Shown here piece by piece: positions 1-6,861 of a stretch of DNA of 32,405 nucleotides. A model generated the notes under the pieces. The model had not been told where the DNA came from. It made no database searches and was given only the letters and a program-made list of their open reading frames with translations. Positions within the stretch are counted from its first letter, which is position 1; each line of letters opens with the position of its first letter. Source of the DNA: Paludibacteraceae bacterium (GTDB taxonomy: Bacteria; Bacteroidota; Bacteroidia; Bacteroidales; Paludibacteraceae); NCBI GenBank assembly GCA_017630395.1, contig JAGBVI010000031.1:1-32405 (forward strand), in the 5' to 3' direction. The position numbers were made by a program, and so were the translations under genes.

Positions 1-195
1 AAGTTGTTTAAATTTTATTTCGAGCATATTTGAGAGAGATTTTTAAGGTTATTTTTATTATTTTTTTGCCGTTAATAGTGGACTATTATCAAAAAAGAAT
101 AATAAAAATAGATTAAAAAGAATCTCAAAGATGCCGAAAATGAGAGAGTGAAACTCTAAAGTATTTTTTTCAATAAAATTTAAACAGCTTCTTAA
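1..195 (+). mobile_element. Foldback MITE-like element, copy A (left end at window edge)
   Basis: Non-coding AT-rich element. Its outer ends are imperfect inverted repeats (GTTGTTTAAATTTTATT at the left, AATAAAATTTAAACAGCTTC at 172-191). Further in, CGAGCATATTTGAGAGAG pairs imperfectly with the reverse complement of CTCAAAGATGCCG, and TTATTTTTATTATT pairs with AATAATAAAAATA. The centre is the palindrome TAATAGT-GG-ACTATTA near 73-88. The whole unit can fold into one long hairpin. A side hairpin (AGAGT-GAA-ACTCT) sits near 146-158. It carries no transposase, and other copies lie at 1500, 16839 and 32262. The right end stops 16 bp before the first gene, followed by a second partial end (AATAGCTTCTAA). 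Confidence 0.75.
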
Positions 196-211
196 ATAGC
201 TTCTAATATTG

Positions 212-1468
212 ATGAAAATTTGTGTGATTGGATTAGGGTATGTGGGACTTCCTTTGGCTCGTCTCTTCTCTACCCGATATGATACCATTGGTTTTGATTT
301 AAATCAGGAGCGAGTAGATGCGCTTCGTCGAGGTGTGGATGAGACCCATGAACTCTCTGCAGAGTTGTTGCAATCGGCTCTAAATGCAGGTCTTAAATTC
401 ACCACATCCGAAGAGGAGATTAAGGAAGCAGATTTTTATGTGGTGGCTGTACCAACTCCTGTAGATCAAAATAATCGTCCCAATTTACAACCCCTTTTGT
501 CAGCCTCCGAAATTGTAGGGAGAGTAATTCGTCAGGGGGATATTGTGGTTTATGAATCCACTGTTTATCCGGGAGTGACGGAGGAGGAGTGTATTCCGGT
601 GATAGAAAGAGTTTCCGGACTCACTTTCAACCAAGATTTCTTTGTGGGGTATTCGCCGGAAAGAATCAATCCGGGCGATAAAGAGCATACGGTAGAAAAG
701 ATCAAAAAGGTGACATCAGGTTCTACGCCGGAGATTGCTGATAGGGTAGATGCCATCTACAATTCGGTTCTTCTTAATGGTACGCATAAAGCCTCTTCAA
801 TTAGAGTGGCAGAGGCTTCAAAGATTATCGAGAATGCACAGAGGGATGTGAATATTGCCTTTGTAAATGAATTGGCAAGAATATTCAATGCCATGGGAAT
901 CGATACGAATGAGGTGATAGAGGCCGCCTCCAGCAAGTGGAATTTCATTCAGATGAAACCCGGTTTGGTGGGAGGACATTGCATCAGTGTGGACCCTTAT
1001 TATCTGATTCAGAAGGCGCAAGTCTATGGGGTGTTGCCTCGTATTATGACGGATGCACGTAGGCTCAATGATGGGATGGGGGATTATGTGGCTCAGCAGG
1101 TCATTAAGTGTATGAATAAAAAGGGCGTTCTTGTAAAAGATGCTAAGGTGTTGATTTTAGGTTTTGCCTTCAAAGAGAATTGTCCGGATATCCGAAACAC
1201 CAAAGTGGTAGATATCTATCAAACCTTAAGTGAATACACTGCCAACATCACTATTTATGATCCTAAAGTAAATCCATGTCGTGTGCAAGAAGAGTATGGG
1301 TTGGAGGTCATCAATGAGTTGCCGGTTTTCAGTTACGACGTGATTATTTTGGCTGTGGCGCACCAAGAAATCCTTGCATTGGATCTTACGCAATACAAGC
1401 ACGAAGCCACCGTGATTTATGATGTCAAAGGAGTGCTGGATAGAACGTTGGTAGATGGCAGGTTGTAG
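212..1468 (+). CDS. UDP-N-acetylhexosamine 6-dehydrogenase (WbpA/TviB type)
   Basis: Predicted cytosolic NAD-dependent dehydrogenase that oxidises C6 of a UDP-HexNAc to the uronic acid, giving an acidic precursor for the glycan. The 418 residues match the UDP-glucose/GDP-mannose dehydrogenase family. An N-terminal Rossmann motif GLGYVG lies at 7-12, and the family helix EASKIIENAQRDVNIAFVNE is near 201-220. The catalytic cysteine is C257 in GGHCISVDPYYL, a form typical of HexNAc dehydrogenases. A C-terminal UDP-binding domain follows. The ATG at 212 is chosen over a TTG one codon upstream. The gene starts 16 bp after a MITE copy and has no visible Shine-Dalgarno sequence. WbpA (GlcNAc) and TviB/WbpO (GalNAc) types cannot be separated by eye. 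Confidence 0.9.
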   Translation: MKICVIGLGYVGLPLARLFSTRYDTIGFDLNQERVDALRRGVDETHELSAELLQSALNAGLKFTTSEEEIKEADFYVVAVPTPVDQNNRPNLQPLLSASEIVGRVIRQGDIVVYESTVYPGVTEEECIPVIERVSGLTFNQDFFVGYSPERINPGDKEHTVEKIKKVTSGSTPEIADRVDAIYNSVLLNGTHKASSIRVAEASKIIENAQRDVNIAFVNELARIFNAMGIDTNEVIEAASSKWNFIQMKPGLVGGHCISVDPYYLIQKAQVYGVLPRIMTDARRLNDGMGDYVAQQVIKCMNKKGVLVKDAKVLILGFAFKENCPDIRNTKVVDIYQTLSEYTANITIYDPKVNPCRVQEEYGLEVINELPVFSYDVIILAVAHQEILALDLTQYKHEATVIYDVKGVLDRTLVDGRL

Positions 1469-1499
1469 AAATAATTTTTTTGTCTTATTTGTTATTTAA

Positions 1500-1589
1500 T
1501 TAAGAAGCTATTTAAATTTTATTATTAAAAAATATTTTAGAGTTTTACTCTCTCAAATATGCTCGAAATAAAAATTAAACAACTTCTAA
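1500..1589 (-). mobile_element. Foldback MITE-like element, internally deleted copy B
   Basis: A 90-bp derivative of the element at position 1, in reverse orientation. Both ends remain (TTAAGAAGCTATTTAAATTT at 1500-1519, AATAAAAATTAAACAACTTC at 1567-1586), with the TTTTAGAGTTTTACTCTCTC segment and the AAATATGCTCG segment joined directly. The central hairpin is missing. It lies in the gap between the dehydrogenase and the DUF3791 gene and supplies the first possible ATG (1559) of that reading frame. Confidence 0.7.
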
Positions 1590-1612
1590 AGAATTTGTTT
1601 AAAGCAAGCTTT

Positions 1613-1840
1613 ATGGAACGAGATATGATTAAAGATAAGGCAGAGTATTTGATGGCTTTAATTTCTAATTTTGCCAAGAATCATGGTTTAAATGTTTTTC
1701 AATCTTACAGATATGTCAAACGTTACGGAGGAATTGAATTGGTTGATGAACATTATGAAATCATGCATACACTTAGTTTTGCAGAAGCATTGGATATGCT
1801 GGTTAATTATTTAAAGCGTCAAGGAGGTAAGATAGAATGA
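1613..1840 (+). CDS. DUF3791-family small protein
   Basis: A 75-residue protein if started at 1613. The frame is open from an ATG at 1559, but that start adds 18 residues beginning MLEIKIKQLLK, encoded by the end of a MITE copy, so it is probably not native. The body (YLMALISNFAKNHGLNVFQS, then VKRYGGIELVDEHYEIMHTL and LDMLVNYLKRQGG) matches the DUF3791 pattern of a helical domain ending in a DxxYExxHTLS segment. Such proteins are commonly encoded next to DUF3990 proteins, which are thought to be ADP-ribosyltransferase-like. That is recalled family knowledge, not tested here. The stop overlaps the ATG of the next, truncated frame by ATGA, so the pair was translationally coupled. A role as antitoxin or accessory protein is inference. 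Confidence 0.7.
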   Translation: MERDMIKDKAEYLMALISNFAKNHGLNVFQSYRYVKRYGGIELVDEHYEIMHTLSFAEALDMLVNYLKRQGGKIE

Positions 1841-1866
1841 TACTTTACCACGGAAGTAATGAATGA
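1837..1866 (+). pseudogene. Nine-codon stub of a DUF3990-like gene
   Basis: Starting in an ATGA overlap with the preceding DUF3791 gene, the frame reads MILYHGSNE and then stops (TGA, 1864-1866). MxLYHGSN is the usual N-terminus of DUF3990 proteins, a family recalled as neighbouring DUF3791. The rest of that gene (normally about 150 residues or more) is gone. The following small gene starts inside the stub at 1859 in another frame. The simplest reading is an internal deletion that removed the catalytic gene and kept its two small neighbours. Nine residues are too few for certainty. Confidence 0.55.
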
Positions 1867-2077
1867 GATTGAGTGTATGATAGATGATGTTGCAGCAGAA
1901 ATAGTCGTTTTGCTGATGACGAAAAGAAATATGTCTTTTTTAGAGGCAATTGATACAGTATATACATCGGATACTTATTCTAAACTTTGTGACAAGGAGA
2001 CAGGATTGTATTATCAAAGTCCTAAATATGTTTATTCTTTTCTTGAGCATGAACTTCTAACCGGTGTGATGGGGTGA
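1859..2077 (+). CDS. Small DUF3791-associated protein, hypothetical
   Basis: A 72-residue acidic, mostly helical protein (MNEIECMIDDVAAEIVVLLM at the start, LYYQSPKYVYSFLEHEL near the end). It resembles small proteins encoded after DUF3791 and DUF3990 genes in Bacteroidales, with a pattern of one helix, then 'SF.EAI' and 'SxTYxxLxDxETGLY..SP.YVY'. No enzymatic motif is visible. Its ATG lies within the 9-codon DUF3990-like stub, so the spacing from the upstream gene is the product of a deletion. Whether it is still translated is unknown. Confidence 0.55.
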   Translation: MNEIECMIDDVAAEIVVLLMTKRNMSFLEAIDTVYTSDTYSKLCDKETGLYYQSPKYVYSFLEHELLTGVMG

Positions 2078-2107
2078 GAAATATTTTTAGTTGAGAAGAG
2101 TATTAAG

Positions 2108-2190
2108 ATTCAAGCAACCTGAAACCGAAGTTAGCAGATTCAAGATTCAGGATTCAAGTAACCTGCAACCAGCGTTAATGATTCAATAAA
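2108..2190 (+). repeat. ~50-bp degenerate repeat, two units, upstream side
   Basis: Two units built on GATTCAAGATTCAAG, AACCTGAAACC and (G)ATGTTAG blocks (2108-2137 and 2138-2180). They contain a 7-bp sub-repeat GATTCAA/GATTCAG and a heptamer TGAAACC. The same unit appears three times directly after the four-helix-bundle gene. Confidence 0.7.
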
Positions 2191-2191
2191 C

Positions 2192-2584
2192 ATGTCGAAG
2201 GTAGGTAAGTTTGAAGATTTAATAATCTTTCAGATGGCTAGGAACTTGACAAAAGAGATATATCAAGCCACAAGTTTGAATCCATGGAAGTCTGATACAA
2301 GATTTGTTCAGCAGATTCATGCTTCCGTTGGGAGTATAATGGACAATATTGCAGAAGGATATGAGAGAGATGGGAATAAAGAATTCATACAATTTCTCTA
2401 TATAGCTAAAGGTTCATGTGGTGAGGTTCGCTCACAAATTATAAGAGCGACAGATGTGGTTTTTCTAGATGTAGGAAAGGCGTCCCAACTTTATAATGAT
2501 TGTATAGAACTTAACAAAAGTATATCAGCCTTAATAAAAACAATAAAAGCAGCACCTATTTCAGGTGTAAAATTCAAAAGTTAG
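2192..2584 (+). CDS. Four-helix-bundle protein (TIGR02436 / S23-like)
   Basis: A 130-residue protein of the family first described in 23S rRNA intervening sequences and now annotated 'four helix bundle protein'. The start FEDLIIFQMARNLTKEIYQA is the usual F.dL.vwq.A..L...IY helix. It is followed by FVQQIHASVGSIMDNIAEGY (R.QI..A..Si..NIAEG) and GNKEFIQFLYIAKGSCGEVR (EF..FL.iAkgS..E..), ending in helices rich in Leu and Ile. Biochemical function in the family is unknown. It is free of polysaccharide context and is framed on both sides by the same ~50-bp repeat, so it looks like an inserted cassette between the dehydrogenase and the flippase. Confidence 0.85.
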   Translation: MSKVGKFEDLIIFQMARNLTKEIYQATSLNPWKSDTRFVQQIHASVGSIMDNIAEGYERDGNKEFIQFLYIAKGSCGEVRSQIIRATDVVFLDVGKASQLYNDCIELNKSISALIKTIKAAPISGVKFKS

Positions 2585-2728
2585 GATTCAGAATTCAAGC
2601 AACCTGAAACCTGAAAACTGAAACCGATGTTAGTAGATTCAGGATTCAAGATCCAAGTAACCTGAAACCTGAAACCAATGGTACTAGATTCAAGATTCAA
2701 GCAACCTGAAACTTGAAACCTTCAACAA
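2585..2728 (+). repeat. ~50-bp degenerate repeat, three units, downstream side
   Basis: Three head-to-tail units (from 2585, 2636 and 2684) of the same sequence found before the four-helix-bundle gene: GATTCA-rich start, AAGCAACC, then TGAAACC heptamers, then GATGTTAGTA or a variant. The last unit runs to within 2 bp of the flippase start codon. The units therefore form the leader of that gene. Confidence 0.7.
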
Positions 2729-2729
2729 T

Positions 2730-4175
2730 ATGGGAGAAGAGTTAAATAAGAAAATAGTTACAGCCACCAAGTGGTCTTCCGTAACAGAGATAGCAGCCAA
2801 GTTGGTAGCACCGGTTACCACGATGCTCTTGGCGCGCATCTTGACTCCCGATGCTTTTGGCGTTTTGGTTACGGTGATGATGGTGATTAGTTTTGCTGAA
2901 ATTTTCACCGATGCCGGATTTCAAAAGTTTTTGATACAGCATGAGTTTGAGAGTGATGAAGAGTTATACCAATCCACCAATGTTGCCTTTTGGACCAACT
3001 TAGTTTTCTCTTTATTGATATGGGGGTTGATAATCATCTTCTCACAACCGATAGCCAATTTAGTTGGAAGTCCCAATGAAAGCACAGAGATAGCAGTTGC
3101 AGGATGTTGCATACCCTTAGCAGCCTTTTCCAGCATTCAGATGGCTCTTTATAAAAGAGGGTTTGATTTTAAAACCCTGTTTTATGTTCGCATAGTAGGA
3201 GTTTTGATTCCTCTTTTTGTAACAGTACCATTAGCTCTATATTTTAGAAATTGTTGGGCATTGATTTTGGGTGTGATTGCACAGAATTTCTCCAATGCTC
3301 TTCTTCTTACTCTAAAATCACCATGGAAACCCAATCGCTTTTATAGCTTTGCCAAATTAAAGGAGATGTTCTCTTTTAGTATGTGGTCTATGATTGAGTC
3401 GGTTTCTATTTGGTTGACATCATACGTAGATCTGTTTATTGTGGGAAGGATGTTATCTCCGCACTATTTAGGTTTGTATCGTACCTCCATAACTACGGTT
3501 GGGCAGATTAATTCTGTGGTGACATCCGCTACGACGCCAATTCTTTACTCATCCTTATCTCGTTTGCAGAACGACCCGGAGGAGTTTAAGAGTATGTTTT
3601 TCAAATTTCAGAAGTTGGTGGGGATGTTGGTAATTCCTTTGGGAATGATTATTTATCTGTTCAGAGATTTTATTACAGCCATCTTATTAGGACCACAGTG
3701 GGCAGAAGCTGCCTATTTTATTGGGTTATGGGGCTTAACGGGAGCTTTAACCATCGTTTTTTCTCATTATAGTAGCGAAGTATATCGAGCATTGGGAAAA
3801 CCTAAATTATCTGTGTTGGTACAGGTGTTACATATTTTGTTTTTGATTCCTTCCATATATTATTCCATTGGATATGGTTTTGAGACATTGTGCGAAGTTA
3901 GGGCTTTGATGAGATTGCAAATAATTTTAGTTAATTTAATTGTAATATATCTTTTGATGAAAATCTCCTTTTGGGAAATGTTTAAAAATGTTTTTCCTTC
4001 TATCTTGGGAACTGTAGTGTTTGCACTGTTAATATCCTTTCTCCCTACTGAAGAATCTATTGTGACAAATTTGCTATACCTTCTATTAGGGTGTGTTGTT
4101 TATATTGCAATGATTAGTTGTTTCTCTACTGAGAGAGAGTTGTTTTTAGATTTTTGTAAAAAATTAAAGAAATGA
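2730..4175 (+). CDS. Wzx-like polysaccharide flippase (MOP superfamily)
   Basis: A 481-residue inner-membrane protein with about 12-14 hydrophobic segments. It is predicted to flip the undecaprenyl-linked repeat unit to the periplasm. The N-terminal pattern (KWSSVTEIAAKLVAPVTTML, then LLARILTPDAFGVLVTVMMV) is that of the Polysacc_synt / lipopolysaccharide exporter group. Central segments include the PHYLGLYRTS type motif. The stop codon overlaps the start of the next gene by 4 bp, so the two are translationally coupled, as expected of Wzx and Wzy. The start ATG immediately follows the repeat cluster at 2585-2728, with no visible Shine-Dalgarno sequence. Confidence 0.88.
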   Translation: MGEELNKKIVTATKWSSVTEIAAKLVAPVTTMLLARILTPDAFGVLVTVMMVISFAEIFTDAGFQKFLIQHEFESDEELYQSTNVAFWTNLVFSLLIWGLIIIFSQPIANLVGSPNESTEIAVAGCCIPLAAFSSIQMALYKRGFDFKTLFYVRIVGVLIPLFVTVPLALYFRNCWALILGVIAQNFSNALLLTLKSPWKPNRFYSFAKLKEMFSFSMWSMIESVSIWLTSYVDLFIVGRMLSPHYLGLYRTSITTVGQINSVVTSATTPILYSSLSRLQNDPEEFKSMFFKFQKLVGMLVIPLGMIIYLFRDFITAILLGPQWAEAAYFIGLWGLTGALTIVFSHYSSEVYRALGKPKLSVLVQVLHILFLIPSIYYSIGYGFETLCEVRALMRLQIILVNLIVIYLLMKISFWEMFKNVFPSILGTVVFALLISFLPTEESIVTNLLYLLLGCVVYIAMISCFSTERELFLDFCKKLKK

Positions 4176-5329
4176 TAAAATCATCATCTATATTACATAT
4201 CTATACTCTTTTATGGAGTATCTATTTTTTGCAGGGTACTGTTTTCTCTCATTATGGTGGAGGAATGGCGCAGATGATTTTGGTGACGCTTTTATTATTT
4301 TCTATTTATTGCTTCTTCTATGTCAATATCAACTATAATATCAATTTCTATCTAAAAGCCTTGAATTATTTAATTTTAATGTTTTCGGTGTATGGCGTTA
4401 TTCGTATTTTTCGAGGAGAGTCAATTATACTGGAACATAATTTAAACGAAGTTATTCCTTTCTATTATTTAAAGAACATTTATATCTCTCTTTTACCCAT
4501 TTATGTCTATTACCTTTTGGCTAAAATAGGTGTTTTAAACAAGCGTTATTTGCAAATTTATCTCCTACTGTTTTTATTTCTTGTCTCTTTGAGTTATATA
4601 GAAAACTATATGAATGCCTCTAAAAGTGCCGAGAGCGAAGAGATTACCAATAATATGGGAATACGGTTTATGACCTTGATTCCGATGCTCTTTTTTCTTG
4701 AAAAGAGGAGATTGTTGCAATATGCGGCATTGGTCTATATTTTGACCTTTGTGGTGATGGGTATGAAGCGTGGTGCCATCTTGTTGGCAGTTGTTTTGAC
4801 CATCTATTTTTTGTACAACTCCTTGAAAGAGGCTTCGCAAAAAGAGAAATTGTACCTATTGTTATTATCTATTGTAGCCATCGTCTTAATTTGTATGGTT
4901 GTAACGGATTTAATGGATAATAGTGCCTATTTTAATCGTAGGGTACAGCAAACATTGGAGGGAAATTCAAGTGGTCGAGACTATATCTATGCAACGCTAT
5001 GGTACGCATTTTTAGAGAATGGTTCTTTGTTTCATTGTTTATTGGGTTTTGGCGCTCATTCTACAATTTCAATAGCAGGGAATAGTGCGCATAATGATTG
5101 GTTGGAACTTCTGATTAACAATGGATTGTTGGGTATTGTTCTATATGTTGTGTATTGGTGGAGATTTGCTTCTTTGAAGAATATAATTGAAGAGGAGAAT
5201 ACGAGATGTACAACCGTTGCCTATTGCATAACCTTTTTTATGCTGACGCTATATTCTATGTCATATAATAATATGGATATTTTCTCTACAATGGGGTTAG
5301 GGTATTGTGTGGCTAAGGCTGATGTTTAG
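4172..5329 (+). CDS. Wzy-like polysaccharide polymerase / O-antigen ligase family
   Basis: A 385-residue polytopic membrane protein with roughly 10-11 transmembrane segments. A large periplasmic region runs about 255-315 and contains GRDYIYATLWYAF and AHNDWLELLINNGLLGI (near 306). The (G)xHNxxLExLxxxGxxG signature is that of Wzy_C O-antigen ligases and polymerases. It probably joins repeat units on the outer face of the inner membrane. It starts at ATGA overlapping the flippase stop, which supports a Wzx/Wzy pair. Ligase versus polymerase cannot be decided from sequence. Position next to the flippase favours polymerase. Confidence 0.82.
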   Translation: MIKSSSILHIYTLLWSIYFLQGTVFSHYGGGMAQMILVTLLLFSIYCFFYVNINYNINFYLKALNYLILMFSVYGVIRIFRGESIILEHNLNEVIPFYYLKNIYISLLPIYVYYLLAKIGVLNKRYLQIYLLLFLFLVSLSYIENYMNASKSAESEEITNNMGIRFMTLIPMLFFLEKRRLLQYAALVYILTFVVMGMKRGAILLAVVLTIYFLYNSLKEASQKEKLYLLLLSIVAIVLICMVVTDLMDNSAYFNRRVQQTLEGNSSGRDYIYATLWYAFLENGSLFHCLLGFGAHSTISIAGNSAHNDWLELLINNGLLGIVLYVVYWWRFASLKNIIEEENTRCTTVAYCITFFMLTLYSMSYNNMDIFSTMGLGYCVAKADV

Positions 5330-5344
5330 TATAATTTGATTTTT

Positions 5345-5704
5345 ATGAATGTAATAGTTGCCGGAGATTTTGCACCAAGAGCTCGCTTGGCGCAACAGAT
5401 TAAAGAACGTAAGTTTTGCGATATCTTTCCTAAAGAATTGCAGACTATTATAAAATCTGCAGACTATTCTTTGGTAAACTTTGAATCGCCTGTGATTGAA
5501 GATACATTTTCTCCCATCAAAAAATGTGGTCTCAATCTTGGTTGTTCTGAAAATGCAGTAGAAGCAATTAAGTATGCCGGTTTTAAGTGTGCAACGTTAG
5601 CCAACAACCATAGATTGGACTATGGAGAAGCTGGTTTAAATAAGACAGTAGAATGTTGTCAAAAATGGGAGATTGATGTGGTAGGTGTAGGAGGCAATTT
5701 GTAA
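5345..5704 (+). pseudogene. Truncated CapA-type capsule synthesis protein (PGA_cap)
   Basis: 119 residues from the ATG at 5345 (an in-frame TTG lies at 5336). The sequence is the N-terminal third of a CapA / poly-gamma-glutamate synthesis family protein, a calcineurin-like metallophosphoesterase-fold group normally 330-400 residues long. Visible elements are VIVAGDFAPRARLA, the metal-site region YSLVNFESPVI and KCATLANNHRLDYGE (family TLANNHxxDyG). It stops with TAA just after VVGVGGNL, before the rest of the domain. The same frame continues for a further 45 codons to 5842, but those do not clearly match CapA. Probably inactive, unless the short product has a role of its own. Confidence 0.75.
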
Positions 5705-5716
5705 TCCATAAAAGAG

Positions 5717-5842
5717 ATGCAAAGAAGAGGATTTTTACCTCGAATAGTAAATAAAAGATGGATTCCAATCTTAACCAATGTCGTGATGTGTGAATCTCAT
5801 CGTGATAAATTGAGTTATTATTTTTTACACTGTTTAAAATGA
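5717..5842 (+). other. 41-codon open frame after the CapA stop; remnant of uncertain origin
   Basis: The frame of the truncated CapA gene continues after its TAA. From an ATG at 5717 it encodes 41 residues including WIPILTNVVMCESHRDKLSY. The hydrophobic strand followed by a His/Arg-containing segment looks like the start or the core strand of an enzyme, but I cannot assign a family. It is either the decayed continuation of CapA or a scrap of a second deleted gene joined to it. No separate promoter or Shine-Dalgarno sequence is visible. Confidence 0.35.
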
Positions 5843-5849
5843 TATTATT

Positions 5850-6761
5850 ATGAATGCTAATAGTAATTTCCTAAGCAAATTGTTTAATATTAAACATATT
5901 CTGTTATATTTAATTCAGAAAACTTGCAAAATTTATTCGGATAAATTATATCTAAGAATGATTTTTCGATTAAAGATGGGATATCCGTTAAATTTAGATA
6001 ATCCAAAAACTTTTTCCGAAAAATTGCAATGGTTAAAGTTATATAACCGTAAGCCGGAATATACCACCATGGTAGATAAGTTTGCCGTGAAAGAGTATGT
6101 GGCAAAAATAATAGGGGAAGAGTATATTATTCCTACGTTGGGCGCGTGGGATACTCCGGAGGAGATTAATTGGGATGAGCTTCCTAATCAGTTTGTTTTA
6201 AAGACAACACATGATTCTGGAGGAGTTTTTATCTGTAAAGATAAAAATAATTTTGATTTTGATTTAGTAAAGAATTTGTTAAACAAGAGGCTTAGAAAAA
6301 ATTTGTTCTATTTGACGAGAGAGTGGCCTTATAAGAATGTAAAACCAAGAATTATCGCAGAGCGTTATATGGAAGATGCTGAAGGCGTTTTGACTGATTA
6401 TAAATTTTTTTGTTTTGACGGGAAGGTAGAAGCTATGTTTGTTGCGACAGAGCGACAAAATAAGTCTGAGGATACAAAGTTTGATTTTTTCGATAAACAG
6501 TATGATCATCTTCCATTTTGTCAAGGGCATCAAAATGCAAATGAAATTCCTCAGAAGCCAGTGATGTTTGAAAAAATGATTCAATTATCCGAGTTGTTGA
6601 CAAAAAATATTCCCCAAATAAGAGTTGATTGGTATGAAATAGGGAATAGTATCTATTTGGGAGAATTGACATTTTTTCATTACGGAGGTTTAGAGCCATT
6701 TGAACCTCAAGAGTGGGATTATAAATTTGGTGAATTAATTAATTTACCAGCTATGAAGTGA
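5850..6761 (+). CDS. TupA-like ATP-grasp protein of glycan locus
   Basis: A 303-residue protein of the TupA-like ATPgrasp family (PF14305), often seen in capsule and teichuronopeptide clusters. Key segments are LNLDNPKTFSEKLQWLKLYN (near 46-66), YTTMVDKFAVKEYV, PNQFVLKTTHDSGGVFICKD, RIIAERYMEDAEGVLTDYKF and the terminal VDWYEIGNSIYLGELTFFHY. The last has the acidic and polar residues expected for Mg-ATP binding. By analogy with TupA it may ligate an amino acid or similar acid onto the sugar chain. The substrate cannot be read from the sequence. It follows the CapA remnant by a short gap and is itself intact. Confidence 0.8.
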   Translation: MNANSNFLSKLFNIKHILLYLIQKTCKIYSDKLYLRMIFRLKMGYPLNLDNPKTFSEKLQWLKLYNRKPEYTTMVDKFAVKEYVAKIIGEEYIIPTLGAWDTPEEINWDELPNQFVLKTTHDSGGVFICKDKNNFDFDLVKNLLNKRLRKNLFYLTREWPYKNVKPRIIAERYMEDAEGVLTDYKFFCFDGKVEAMFVATERQNKSEDTKFDFFDKQYDHLPFCQGHQNANEIPQKPVMFEKMIQLSELLTKNIPQIRVDWYEIGNSIYLGELTFFHYGGLEPFEPQEWDYKFGELINLPAMK

Positions 6762-6861
6762 TGTAGATTTGCTGTAAATAAATTGTGAAAAAATAATCAT
6801 AAGTAGCGGGCTGTTTATATATTAAGTTGCATCCAAATATTATGAAGAATTTTATTAAGTT

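Noticed and set aside
58-288. 76-codon minus-strand frame at the left end
   Set aside because: It is encoded by the MITE-like hairpin and overlaps the first gene; low-complexity composition with no domain.
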